Assembly: GCF_037975245.1 (NCBI RefSeq)
Contig: NC_092576.1
Span: 24,200,111-24,264,110 of the forward strand
Direction of reading: 5' to 3'
DNA: 64,000 bases
DNA from: Apostichopus japonicus
Taxonomy: Eukaryota; Echinodermata; Holothuroidea; Aspidochirotida; Stichopodidae
Shown here: one piece after another, positions 48,243 to 60,846 of the stretch
Layout of the letters: every line of letters starts with the position of its first letter
How positions within the stretch are numbered: position 1 is the first letter of the stretch
Notes under the pieces: generated by a model
The model's input: only the letters and a program-made list of their open reading frames with translations
Database searches by the model: none
Told to the model about the DNA's origin: nothing
Made by a program: the position numbers and the translations under genes

Positions 48243-49005
48243 CATGTACACCCGGATATATGTACTGTACACACTGTACACGTGTGTACTGGTTGACAAT
48301 TGACATTCATTTTATAGTCAGCCTTTTAATTAAATGAATTAAACCAGACAAGTACATTGCAAGTAATATTGTTTATATGACATCAAAAACTGCACAGTAT
48401 TGAATTGAATGACCTCGAAGTACAACCAGGCTCAAAACATGTGTAACATCAAAACAGGCAAAAAACGTTTTTTGGGTAAAAATCCCAAATGTAGATTTTT
48501 CATTCAAAACAAGGCAAACACCCTCCTGCAATTGTGTGTACAAACAGGGTGGTACTATACCTCTTCCAGAAAAAAAAATCAGATTTTGTCAACATAACGC
48601 GTTTTGAGTTATTGGCTGTCAAAGACGATCTCTTTTGTATATCAACAACTTCATATATTAATATTGAGAAAAGCTAGAACCCTGAAATTTGTTTAAGTGT
48701 ATTGAACTTTGTACTGATAATTAAAGTATGAAACCTTCGTCTCCTGAATCGCAGCAGGTAATAGCAACTTTAGAGCTGCACAACTTGCAAATATATTATA
48801 GGAAAGCATTGTAATCATTATTTAGTGATGTTTGTACTAGACATGATAACCTCTGAAAGAATCAAGTACCCTGAAGCAATGGTTTAGGAGCAATTTATCA
48901 CTGAAAATAGCACATTTTTTAGTGAAAAATACAAAAATTGAATATTTTGACACTTTTAATTTTACCTAACTCCACAAGACAATGTTTTTGTAGCCTAATT
49001 TTATA
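48243..49005. repeat. Dispersed repeat, segment A, copy 2 (inverted)
   Basis: Reverse complement of 26699-27262, with about 250 bp of extra sequence near 48370-48640. See copy 1 for shared blocks. Confidence 0.75.
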
Positions 49006-49078
49006 TTCCGGTTCTATGGGATAGACTCTATATGTATCTGTAATAGAAAGGTAGGTGGATGTTTAATTGCTTCGATAA

Positions 49079-49253
49079 AAGACCTCAAAAGTCAAGAAAA
49101 TGACAAATTGCGGGATTTCAAAGTGTGATAATACAGCCAATTTTGAAGCAATTCAACTGAAATTTCAGAATATGCTTATTTTATGGTGTTCTATCATACA
49201 ATAAATTTGGGCATTTTTGGGGAGGGTGCAGCAACAGCCATCCGTGATTTGAC
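49079..49253. repeat. Dispersed repeat, segment B, copy 2
   Basis: Direct match to 27465-27667, ending at the same GCCATCCGTGATTTGAC point where the minisatellite begins in copy 1. The minisatellite is absent here. Confidence 0.85.
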
Positions 49254-51544
49254 ACAGAATAACCTCATGACCAAATGCTTTTTGTTCTTTCTCATCATCA
49301 GGTAAACTTCAGTTATTCAGTCCTGAGATCACCAAACAATAAACATGAGCAGGGTAATGATTACATGGTCCACCACCTGATTCTTACCCCCACCCCAACC
49401 CCTTCCCCTCTTCAATGGGAATGCAAGTGTTTAAGTGGATAAGTTTGCTCCATAATTTATCAGTTCATTCAACGTAAATATCCCCACCGGAACGTCCCTC
49501 ATCCAGCAACCCTCCCCCCCCCCCTTATCAATTCCAATCACTGCAATACAAGACATAAAATATGAACAATCTAAGTCTTAGACTGAATGATTCTGTGAGA
49601 CCATTTTTGTTCAGTGTTTCTCTAACTGTAGCATCATCTCTACAAATTGTACCATAATTGTAAGTTTCAAGAGTAAGAAATTCTCATGTGATTTCTATAT
49701 TTTAGCCAAGTACATCTTTAATCTTTCAAATGAGACCAATTTTAATGGTCATCTGGCAGCCATTGTTTCATTAAAAAATACTTTCATTCCATTTTGAACA
49801 TCTAATACTAATAAGGGCTTTCTATTGTCACTGTCTCCAGGTTGAGTAGATATTATGTAATTTATGACAAAGCTCACCAATCCCTTCATATCAAATAGTT
49901 CCCATGTAAAATAATAAGGTATTGTACTACGACAAGCAACAGTTTATGATTCTATCACAGAAGATCATACAACACAATATGACAAGCTCTTTTAGGATTC
50001 AACATGTCATATATATTATCTGAAATCCTTAATTCATTTTGTATTCTTTTTATGTTCTTAAATTTACTCTGTACTTCACTTATTCATTTATAAGTGTGTG
50101 TTGGTAAAGGGGGAGGGGTTTCAGGTTGATATCTACTGCAAAGATAGAAAAGAAGTTACTGGAACAGTTGTGAAAGAAAATACAACATAATTTGTTTATT
50201 TTTTGCAGCCTCTGCTTCACACTGATATTAAAAAAGGGTCTTCTGTTCAAACGATTATTAAGGCAATATGACCGTCAGAACAAAAATACATGGTTAAGAG
50301 AATAAAATATCCTGGCATGATAACGTGCTCCACGAATAAATTGGCGCTTGAAAGCCTGGTTCATGAAAAAAGGCCCATCACTCTGCCGTCTCTAGGCTGT
50401 CTTCAGTCTCTGCAAGGTCTGCGAGTCCTTTCATGGACACAATTCTCAAAACAATGACGAAGACATACTGTAAAGTTGGGATTACTTTATTTCCAGCACA
50501 TTCCATTCCCAATTGTGTACATAAATTTTTGTGACACACAGATTTATTTATGACTCACAATGCTTCCAACTAGAAAGAGATTTCAAATCATTCAAATTGT
50601 GTCTGGAAAAAACCCATCTCCAGACAATTAGACCAAAAAAGCAAGGTTTAATTACCTTGAGTTAAAGATCAACTTATCTTGGACTTTAGAATCTGCAGTT
50701 TTGGCCTCAAACATATCACTCAAAAAGCTCCTTGCTGTTACCTATTCTGACTGCTATAGTCATAAAATAACCACTGTTCAAAAATTAGCATGCACGCTCT
50801 GACAGCTATTTTACTTGTGCGAGAGTCTTTGTGTATACACTGTGTTGTAAAAGTACACTTCCTTAAACTTTAAACTGGCATCGCGCGGTACCAATAGTAC
50901 ACTTAAAAAGAATACTTGAAGGTTGAGTTCTTAATTCTTCTGTGGTCCTGTAGAGGTTGATACTAAATTGCATTGTGCTAATCCTTTATTTAATATATTT
51001 GCTTTAGTAAATAAGTGCCAGGAGGGCGATATATGTTCCATTCAGTATCGAAGTTCAGTCCCAAAATATGTTGTTTCCATCCGTTCCAAAAAATGTATTC
51101 CTTACTTCTGACTGTTCATTTCACTATAGAATCCTTTGCCAATATCCTGAAATCAATAGATTATTTTTTACGAATCTCCATCACCCCTCCTCAATGTACC
51201 AATCCTTTCTATTAAATTTCCTTCTGCTCTCTACCCCTACCATGTGTACACTGTCTTTCCCAGAGTATCAATACACATATGTCCTTTGTTCCAAAGCAGG
51301 TTTTCACACCATGGGGGTCTGTTTTTACCTCCATGTTCACACTTAATTACCCTCTGAGTCATCCTTTTTCCATCAATGATCCTGTGGTTGCCTAGCAACC
51401 CAGATAGATCAAGTAGCCAATGTATACCCCCTTTGACTTAGTGTGTGTGCACTATAAGTGCTTTACCATTGAAATGTGTGCAGTACTAAATATAGGGCAT
51501 GGTAAATCTCTGTGAAAATACACTATGTAAGAGCACACAGTCTT
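49254..51544. other. Nothing recognised
   Basis: AT-rich with C-rich patches (49388-49410, 49510-49525). No supported exon. Confidence 0.3.
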
Positions 51545-52010
51545 ACATGTATATCCAGTTATACCTCGCTTTATATGGCCAGATAAAATTTTATCTGCAT
51601 ATCTGAATTGACTCTATATTCAGTTATATCTGGCTTCATATGGCCAGATAAAACTTTATATGCCTATCTGGATTGACTCTATATCCAGTTATATCTGGCT
51701 TTATATGACCATATCAAACTTGTTATGGATATCTGGATTACAAATATATCAAGATATATCTGGCTTTATATATATCAAACTTGATATGCATATCTGGCTT
51801 ACAAGTTTATCAAGATATATCTGGCTTTATATGGCCATATCAAACTTGATATGGATATCTGGCTTACAAGTATATCAAGATATATCTGGCTTTATATGGC
51901 CATATCAAACTTGATATGCATATCTGGATTACAATTATATCAAGATATATCTGGCTTTGTATGGCCATATCAAACTTTATATAGCCAGATATCAAACCAG
52001 ATATGGAATA
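51545..52010. repeat. ~64-bp minisatellite, about seven units
   Basis: TATATCTGGCTTTATATGGCC recurs with the anchor at about 51561, 51625, 51690, 51755, 51816, 51880 and 51946. Between anchors lie ATATCAAACTTGATATG(G/C)ATATCTGG and ACAA.TATATCAAGATATATC. Two overlapping open frames here are artefacts of the repeat. The unit itself is rich in short inverted repeats (GATATATC, GATATC). Confidence 0.9.
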
Positions 52011-53521
52011 TGAGTAAGGGATATGCTGATAATGTTAATGGTAAGTATATAATTAGTGTATATCAGAACTGGTTAGCTGGGCTGTAGTTATAATTAGCAT
52101 TAAGTCTGGGTAGAAAGTGGTTTTGTTACTGCCTAATCCTGGTGGAACAGTATTTGTTTAAAACTTGCTTAATTAACAAACTCCCTAAGGGCCTAAGGGA
52201 AGATAAAGGCCTCAATCTTACATACCACATATTAGGCACTGTATGCCATACATTGTATTGTATTAATGTTTAAATGTACACAAAGAGACCTGTGTATATA
52301 TTCAATAGACTCGGTCCTTTTTTGTTGCTGGTATGCTTCATATATTGAAGAAGAAAATATTCAGATGACTTGATCCCTTCCAATTTGTCAATGTGTTTTA
52401 GTGTTGGGTAGCAATTAAGGGTAGTCATCAGTCTTTACAGAGTGGACACACTCGTCTGTATTGTCAGCATCACTCCCACATAAAATAGGCAGGAAAATGT
52501 ATCACAGGTTCTTAAACAATCACATTAGTCCAGAAGTGCATGTGTCCATACAACTTCAAACAAAACAAGACCAATACCCACATTAAGTTAAGATACTTTT
52601 AAAGTCTGGTTTATATTATGAGGGGATTATCCTTATCGGTATATCTAAGCTACTAAAATAAGGAATAAATTGCAACATGTAGTTAATCTTGACCAAACCC
52701 ATGATACATAATAAGGTTTCCATTGACCCAGTAAATTTGAGTTATCGTTAACTATCCCGAGACTATAGTATGATATTTAAATAGGGTTAGTTTTCTTGAA
52801 GATAGCCTGTAAACTCCTCCCAGTTGTAGGAGTACCTATTTAAGATTATTGCCTTTTGATATACACCAAATATATGCCAAGACTAAGACATTTATTAATA
52901 ATTTAACATTGGCATACTTATACATAATTCTGTTTCAATGTAGTCATGTATTTAGTGAGTTTGTTGATATATCTAGTCTAAGAGTGTATAACACCCAGCA
53001 CAACTCCCTCAGCATATGAGTTAGTGATATTGTTTCTATGATCACACTGCCTGAAGCCTGTGTGCTTCCACTTGCTATAAGGTACATTTACAATGACTAA
53101 ACAATTCTCCTTTTCCATCCTTACAGTTCCTAATAACCCTGTCAGACAAATTTAAATCTGAAGATAATCTAGTGTTATACCATTTGCCAATGAGCTATAT
53201 TCTAAGAGATTATAAGTTTAAGTCTTTGATTGTGTACTGTAATGCGTGAATATGTTGTTGTCAGTTAGTTATACAAGACATGATTCTTCTGAAACCTATG
53301 GATGTCGTCAGAGTTAAACCGAAGTTTTCCATTCTTAGCCATTGTTCAATAGTGTAAAGGTTCTCTGAATATGTTCTGTCCAAGATGTACATTATGTGCA
53401 CTTCAGTTATGGTACTGGCCATTTAAGAGATATCTTCCAGCAAACTTAGAGCACCTGTGCTTTTCTACATTTAATTTTTGTTGTAATACTATTGAAGATA
53501 ACTCACATATTTTGTAGAAAA
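52011..53521. other. Nothing recognised
   Basis: AT-rich. No supported exon before the relic starting at 53522. Confidence 0.3.
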
Positions 53522-54083
53522 ATGTCAGCAATTGTCCATAAGAAACTTGAACAGTGTGGTATTGAACTGTTCTGTGATGACTACAAAGGAAAAATAAGAC
53601 CTTTTATGTTTGAAGTTATATGTGACAACTTTAGGTCTTCACCAGATGCTTGGAATTTTTTGGGAGCTTTAGCACAAACTATTGCTGCAATTTACAAAGC
53701 AGTGGACGTAACAATGAGGAAAAGTACTGTAGAAGGTAGATGCATTCTACAAACAAAGGGAAACTTTGAACAAGACCTCCTTACAGGCAATGTTTCACAA
53801 ACAGGTGTGAAACGATCATCAATAATGAATGAGCTTGGAGTTGCCATGTCACTGACAATCAGACCCTAACGTGATGAATAGTTTTTAGGAAGGTGCTCTA
53901 CCATTTGAAATCAAACTAATTGTGAATACCGTTCTTGAACAAGGTCTTTTCACAGTTGAAGAGTTCACTAACCGACTTCCATCGTTCAGCTATGGCGATG
54001 CTGATGAAAAGAACAAACCAAGTAATATTTCATCTGCAACTCTTAAAAATCTAGAAGGCTCAAGTGGTCAAAACAACTGCTAA
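53522..54083 (+). pseudogene. Relic of a transposon-associated protein gene (main part)
   Basis: From ATG 53522 the frame reads LEQCGIELFCDDYKGKIRPF, then DNFRSSPDAWNF. At the expected cysteine segment the neighbouring frame takes over (GSFSTNYCCNL). Later comes FEQDLLTGNVSQTGVK..SIMNEL, then HVTDNQTL in another frame, a stop, then EGALPFEIKLIVNTVLEQG and FTVEEFTNRLPSFSYGDAD. This order matches, from memory, a widespread family of uncharacterised transposon-associated proteins in fish, cnidarians and echinoderms (motifs CGIE.., GIK..C.FN, DVMHD..EG..P.E.KL). At least three frameshifts and one stop make it non-functional. Confidence 0.55.
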
Positions 54084-56183
54084 GGTTAAGTGTGTAGCCA
54101 TTTATTTACCTTTAATCATAGCTGATCTAATCGAGGAAACATGTGATCAATGGGAACTGTTTTTAATACTGCTTGATATAAACACAACTGTGATTGCACC
54201 AAGCATCACAATCACAAGCACATATTTTTAAATTTAACATATTATAGGGACATGCCCTGTGTCAGAATGTGTCCTTTATGTTGTGGACAATGAAATGCTA
54301 ACAATAAGACTTTTACCTAATGTCTCCCTTTAAATTGAGCACATGGTGCATTCATGTTATTGTAGAATGCAAGGAGAATTCCAGCAGAGACCCATATTGG
54401 AAGGGAAAGACATAACAATAGCGCACAGACCACTGGGTCATGTCAGGAAATTGGCTAAAAATGATTCAATGAAAGAAAACTAGCTCAAATAACATTGGCT
54501 TGATGAGGGTACAACAAAGGTGGTATAGTTTCAATATGATGATCAATAAATGCTTTTAACACAGTTATTATAGTTTATAAGGCGATTTACTTTAACATTA
54601 ACATTAAGAACTCAGGACCAGACAAATCATTGATTTTACTTTAAAGGAGCATTCCATACATGAAAGTGACAGACCATAAGTTAAAGGTGAATACTAAAAG
54701 AGATATGGAGCAGTTAATGCACTCACCTTTCTTCACTTTATTGATCTATCAAATACCAAAGCAAAATGTATTCTTAAGTAATTATTTATCTTGCAATAGT
54801 TTGCTATGCACATGACTATCGATGTAGAAAATAATTGGTGTAAATGTCAACACACAAGGCAGTGTTTAATGGACACTTCAGTAGGAGGCAAATGGATAGC
54901 TAATTTGGTAGGAAAATTTACAGAAAAGCATGTAGAATGTTTCTTACAAGTGAGTACCATCCTTCAATATCAGATGACATCTGATTTGAACACCCAAAAC
55001 ACTTACGACAAAAGTGAAGTGAAAGAAATCAGTTATCACAGTCCTTCATATGCAATTGGCATTATATTTACCAAATACAGTCTACTTTCACTGGAATTTT
55101 ATAATGTATAGAAACATTTCTTCATGAGCACCGTTCAGTTCAATAAGTCTACAAATATAGGGCTGAGGCTGTGTGGGGTGCATTATTCAAAGATCTTTCT
55201 CTGGATAATGAATTATTCTAGAGAAGGAAAAAATATGTTTTGATTCCAAAGAAGTTCATCACAACTTGCATGCACCCTGTGCAAGGTGACATGTTATTCT
55301 GTATGTGTATACTTATACTATTCAGTAACTTTATGTACAGGTAAAGTTACATATACTTCATCCAACAGGAAGCCTACTACTACCTCTAGTATCATCTGAG
55401 ATACCTTAGGAATAAAATGTTGTACATGAGTGGAGGGTCAGAGGGTATGTGCTCAACAGTGTATGGTTACTTGCCTTAGATAGCAGAGTCAAGTTAGACA
55501 CAATAAATGAAATGCACACAACATATTTGCTCTGTTACACCTTCGGCTAACTGTTTGTAACCCATTTTTTCAGGATTAAAAATAAATTTGAAATTAGTAG
55601 AAATTTTGAAAACATGGGAAGGGTCTTACATAACATTCTGCAAGAGATTTCCTGTACTAATTTAAAAATTTGCTGGAGATCTGATATTAATTTACTTCAA
55701 GACAAGTAATCAAATGGAGATGATTCACTCTGGTTATCAATAGCCACAATGACCAAAGAATAGCCACAGTGACTGACTTTAGCCTGGGCCTGATGGTCTT
55801 ATACCCCTTCATAGTCCATTATACCAAAATATCATAGTGAACAAGTCAGATGAAGAACTATTCAATATATTGTATTGGAAAATGAGTGCAAGTTGCTCAT
55901 GAAACTGAGTTTGCAAAACATTGGCATTGCGTTTCTAGTTTCATAAATTAGAGTAATTAAGATATATAATGTGATGCAGCTAGTGCATGATACAAGTGCA
56001 TACTGTTTTCATATTGCATTCCCGCAGATTCCTAGTTGCTTGAAGTGATTGCAAGTTTGACAACTCATTCTAATCATATATAACTATAAAAAGAAGCAAT
56101 TCCATATAAAATAGTGACACAAATTTGTCTCAGTTAATTGTATTCAGATGGAAAGTGTGAACCCTCCCTTTTTTCTTTTGCAG
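54084..56183 (+). other. Intervening sequence of the relic gene
   Basis: Continues as TAKVKCV in a shifted frame just after 54070, then AT-rich sequence. The open frame at 54806-55111 (WCKCQHTRQCLMDTSVGG..) is protein-like but unassigned and might be another decayed exon. Confidence 0.3.
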
Positions 56184-56410
56184 TTTTCATTAAAGATGAT
56201 AAAAAGTGTGCAGTTGACACAGATCAACCCAGAGTAGAGTTTACCACTGATCTGAAGTTACAGTTGATTGGCTGAAGAGCAACTCAGGGCCAGCCGATGC
56301 TGAAAAAGAGTACATGGAGGCAACTTTACAGAAGAGAGTGGATAAGAGACGAGCAACATTTTGTTTTGCACATCTTGCCGGAGATTCCCAGACTACTTGA
56401 TCCGTCAAAG
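56184..56410 (+). pseudogene. Relic of the same transposon-associated gene (3' exon)
   Basis: Acceptor TTTTTTCTTTTGCAG precedes 56184 and donor AAAG|GTGAGA follows 56410. Frames shift twice: FIKDDKKCAVDTDQPRVEF, then DWLKSNSGPADAEKEYMEAT and QKRVDKRRATF, then ILPEIPRLLDPSK. The closing PRLLDP motif is one I associate with the C-terminal part of the same family as 53522-54083. The splice sites remain good although the frame is lost. Confidence 0.5.
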
Positions 56411-57319
56411 GTGAGACTAGAATGCATAATTTCCTATTCTCTTTTGTGCAAGAATGATTGTTAATACTTCTATGCTTGTAAGCTGATTCTTTTGAAATGG
56501 TTTTATCAGGAGAAAAGAACCTGTCACATATGTGTATTAGTCTTAATTACAAGCAGTGTAATAGTGTTGTGATAAGCCAACATTTACACTACATAATGCT
56601 ATTTGATGACACCATGCGTTTTGGACCGAAGATATACAAGTACCTGGTGCAACACCCTCTAAATGTTAACAAAGGAAAGACGAAGTCAAGTTCATCTAGG
56701 CCTTCCAACTATTAGCATTTATTGTAAGATGTACATATGGTAAACTTTGTTCTCATTCAGTTTTACATGAACTAGGTTTGTATCTACTGTAGACATGTTT
56801 ATTTCATAATGATAGCACCATGTGAGGGTTAAATGTTATAAGCCTCGATTCACACTTCATTCTGACCACTCGAATCCAAGCACCATCACACTTTACTCTA
56901 CTAAAAGAGTTGTCTTTCCATTATTAAACATTTTTGCCTAATGATTCTAACAATTTAATATTGAGCTAGCTGACTTGTAAGTTAATTAAGAACCAAAGAG
57001 AAGAAAATAGACAACAGTGACATTTTGACCTATTTAGTGCCCTGTTTGAAACTAATCGGAAATTGTTTTTGTAATGTATGGGGATATTTTTATTTTGAAA
57101 CCTTCCCCCAACCCCCACCCCCTCCCCCTAAAAAAACAAAAAAAAAAGAAGAAAGTTACTTTATAATTAGTTGAAATATTTAATCGATACGAGTTGCAAA
57201 ATTTTTATTATATACTACAATATGACAGCCTAAATGATCAGATAACTCTTTGTGAATTTGATTGACATATAAATAATATAATGTTGTTCAAAGAAAGTGA
57301 ATACACATGATCAACTTAC
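56411..57319. other. Nothing recognised
   Basis: Includes the C-rich and A-rich tract at 57103-57155. No supported exon. Confidence 0.3.
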
Positions 57320-57439
57320 GTCATGATATGATGCAGTTTGTAAGGATATGGTGGTTAAACATTGTTGTAAAAAGTGATACTCGTCTTTGATAGCGACCTC
57401 TTTTGAACAAAGTTGACGCAGAGAGTCATTGTCTGGAAC
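57320..57439 (-). CDS. LRR cassette 1, exon 4 (120 nt, phase 0-0)
   Basis: Acceptor TTACTGTACCAG precedes 57439 and donor GAC|GTAAGT follows 57320. It encodes 40 residues beginning VPDNDSLRQLCSKEVAI, then KDEYHFLQQC, ending TASYHD. It continues in frame from exon 3 (57828-57770), just as VCDYDGN follows in cassette 2. On its own, LC.....KDEYHFLQQC also resembles the cysteine-rich tail of LINE reverse transcriptases. Splice sites, exact phase and position in the cassette favour the gene. Confidence 0.58.
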
Positions 57440-57769
57440 CTGGTACAGTAATGAATCAATATGTTGATAAGTAATGTCAGTGTTGAAATAAAGGAACAAG
57501 GGTTTAATGAGAAATATGAAAATAATGTGTAAAAGAATCGCTAAATTTGTTATAAAATTTGTTTTGAAACTATAAATACCATAACGTGAACTTTGTATTT
57601 ATATTAACATGTTATCATTAAGTTTAAATACTATCAGCCTAGCAGAAGAAACAAATACAAGCCAGACAAATATGTATCTTTACAATATTGCCAATATCCA
57701 ACTGTATATCAAGAAGAAAAACAACCCTAGTATTTATAAATGTTGACAACCAGTTCTGGGCTCACTTAC

Positions 57770-57828
57770 CTCCCACTGGCCAGCTTGACCATTCAGTACA
57801 ACTTCACTGTCTAATAGACTCCAGCAAA
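57770..57828 (-). CDS. LRR cassette 1, exon 3 (59 nt, phase 1-0)
   Basis: A strong acceptor (CTTCTTTTCCATTTAG) precedes 57828 and donor GGGAG|GTAAGTGAG follows 57770. It encodes CWSLLDSEVVLNGQAGQWE, entered by a valine codon split with exon 2. Same length and phases as 28676-28618, and the LN.Q..QW ending is shared. Confidence 0.66.
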
Positions 57829-59027
57829 CTAAATGGAAAAGAAGGTAAATGTCCATCAGTACTCATAGACATACTATTTTTGTAAGTTGATGTATTTGGG
57901 TATCATTGTTTTAAATTAGAAGAATTTGCATTTGTTCACGATCACCTAAGTGAATGTTTATTGGATGAGCCATTTCCGCATAATCTCTCTCTTTTTAGTT
58001 AATCCGCTAACCACTTCCATCAACCAATACACAATTCCTTTAGAATGTTTAAGATATTGATATGTTCACAACTCTAGCTTTTAATAATGGCAATATTTGC
58101 TTGCAATCTGCAACAATTGTAGTATGTGTTTATGACTGTAAGCTTGGTCTTTTTTTTATTATTTAATTGTACGACTTTACTGCAAACATGAACAGTTAAT
58201 TATAAATTCGACCAAACACATTGCCTTGATACATTTAGGGAAAAAAATGATATTTTATTAGGTGTCACTCATATCTAGAAGTCCACATTATATCAAAAGG
58301 TGAAACCACAGTCGTAAGGAGTTTTGGGTGATAGGCAATGGAAGTCACAATAATCTACACTGTTAGAATGGAAATCCATGTCAGTCTATTGTTACTAACT
58401 CGAGATATGCATATATATATATTATATATGTATCATTACATGTAATAAATGTTGACTGAATTAGTCTCCATGCATCATATTAAAGTATTTGCTCAAAGGA
58501 GTGCTCTGGTAAATTGTCTTCGAAAGCTTACTAAGGCTATATTAATCTTCTTGATAATTAGTCCTTAAAATCTGATACACATGATTAGCTTGAAATTAGA
58601 AATAAAGTCATTCACTACGTTATTGTCAGATTTTCAAAGTATCACCAAATTAAAGAAAAAGAAAGGGATCACATGTATTTACGATACGGAATGCTATAAT
58701 GACGTGTTTTGAACATGTTCAACATTTCAACAGTTTTGGAAAACTAACCACTCTAGCCATAAGAAAAAGATATTGGTATTCGATTGTAAAATAGGGCAAC
58801 GATTCTAAAGCCAGTTTGTAATTAAACGTTACATCGAATTAAACTGATAGGAAAATTGTTCTTTGTGGGGAAGAAATCTCCTTCATATGCTCATTGTAAG
58901 GAAATACAATCATTTGAGGCAGATGGATACAGTTTACTTGTTTAATGACCATCGCTGAATGGGAAAGGATAACTGACTATTATGATTCACTTCCTTATGA
59001 ACTGCTTTACAAACGATGCTGATTTAC
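57829..59027 (-). other. Intron 2 of LRR cassette 1
   Basis: AT-rich with a short (AT)n at 58408-58427. Nothing else recognised. Confidence 0.4.
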
Positions 59028-59104
59028 CTTTAATGTCCCTTGACCTCATGCCTATAGGAAGTGACTCCAATGAGAAAGTGAGAGGCAACGTGCAACCGGC
59101 AAAC
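59028..59104 (-). CDS. LRR cassette 1, exon 2 (77 nt, phase 2-1)
   Basis: The acceptor is CTATTCAAAAG before 59104 and the donor is AAAG|GTAAAT after 59028. It encodes FAGCTLPLTFSLESL then PIGMRSRDIK. Same 77-nt length, phases and closing SR(D/N)(I/M)K as 33535-33459. The acceptor tract is weaker than in cassette 2. Confidence 0.64.
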
Positions 59105-60846
59105 CTTTTGAATAGAAATGAAGATATGAGTTTAGCTATCAAACAGAAGAAAATTAAGTGTTTCAATTTTATCAAGACACCATAAAATTTCCAATTACTT
59201 GCGAATCCCGGGAGACTCATTTTGGTTTCACACGCGTTCAGGTAGAATTATATATTTTTTTCAACATTATACTTCTGACAGGTGCCCTTACATGTTATTG
59301 TTAAGGTTTGTCCTGTGTAACCCGCTTACACGCATGGCACACGCAGAAACACCTATTTTTCTGTCAATATCGTAAGTCCCATGCACTTTGACCCAGAGAA
59401 AAGTGACGATAAACTTCCAACGTGGGAAAATGAAAACTATAAAAAAAAAATCCAAGTTTATTATTGAACTGATGATCATATGATAATATAATAGGCACCT
59501 ATGATAATAACAAATATGACTTATTAAAAAGCAACTTGTGATCATATTTTGCATTTATGCAGCTGCGTTATTTACGTGTTAATAAAATGCCTCTTTAAAT
59601 ATCAATCCTACTGTATTGAATGGGAAGCTGATGTAAGTATGTCGGTTGAGTAGTGTGCGGAAGTTATCAGCAATGTCCGTTCAAACTTGCAGTATATTCC
59701 AGTGATGACACTGCTCGTGGAGTATTTTTCAAGAGAGTGACTAAGATATTTAACACCCAGTTTGTTTATTGTTCAAAGAATCTCAACAAAACACGAAAGT
59801 AATAACTCTAGAATTGAGAAAGAAACGTTAGCCTTACCATTGGCTTTACGGTACTCTGGTGTAGACTTAAATGTAGTCAAATTTCTAATTATTGTGTACT
59901 ACACTGGTTATATCAAGTCTTCGCAAGGCTCTACTAGAATACCTAGTAGTGGGGGAGCCACAACGTCAGAGGGGCACTGTCTCATTCTACAATCACAACT
60001 AGTTATGCCATGAACCGATACACACCGACCATATCAACTTAAATGTAAATGATGTGTCAGTATGATATCAATACAATTCATTGAGATTGTTCACTGTTAA
60101 CCGTGCTACAAAAAGATATGGGAAGCCATTTTAAAATAGCGTGTACATTTTAAAAATAAATAATTAAAATAAAATTTAAATTTACCAAAGGTTTAAGATA
60201 TCCAAAAGACAGTTCTTCATCAAAGGTGCACATTTTATTTGCCAGTAGGGCACATTTGCTATATTGTAAATAGTGGGGGTACGTGCCCCCGTTGCCCCCC
60301 CCCCCCCGCCCGGCTCCTAACCCCTACGACCAACCCCTACCCTGGCATTCAGTCAGTTAATTTTAAATAGGCTTTATAACATATTATGTATCTAAGCTAA
60401 AGTTAAGTGTCAAAATAATTACAGTAATCTATTTTACACTGAACAATTATAATTGTACAGTTTGTTAAACAAGATGATTGAACGAGAATTATATTTGTTC
60501 CATTTATTGTCAACCTGGATAAACAATTATTTGTATGCTATTTCTGTTGTCATTCCGTAGCATTACTATCCTATACACACCACGTTTAGAGTTTCTAAGA
60601 CGTCGTGTATATAAAACAAAACAAACAGTATCATGTTAACCACAGCCACAGTACACGGGGCGAACAATAATTATATTACCCGTTACGTTTTTATGTGACA
60701 ACAATAATTACCTTTGACTTTTTGTTAACACATGTTAACAAATCTACTGAAGCTAAACTATCGCCATGATGTTGTTTTTGGTTTATTTTGTTGTCAGTTT
60801 CGAACATTCAGACCTGGGAAATCGAAACCTATTACATTATACTCAC
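59105..60846 (-). other. Intron 1 of LRR cassette 1
   Basis: Contains a GTACGTGCCCCCGTTG then C-run block (60280-60315) typical of a transposon end. No other feature recognised. Confidence 0.4.

Noticed and set aside
51660-52087. Overlapping open frames with repeated YIWLYM and ISNLIWISGLQ
   Set aside because: Produced by the 64-bp minisatellite, not by a protein repeat.
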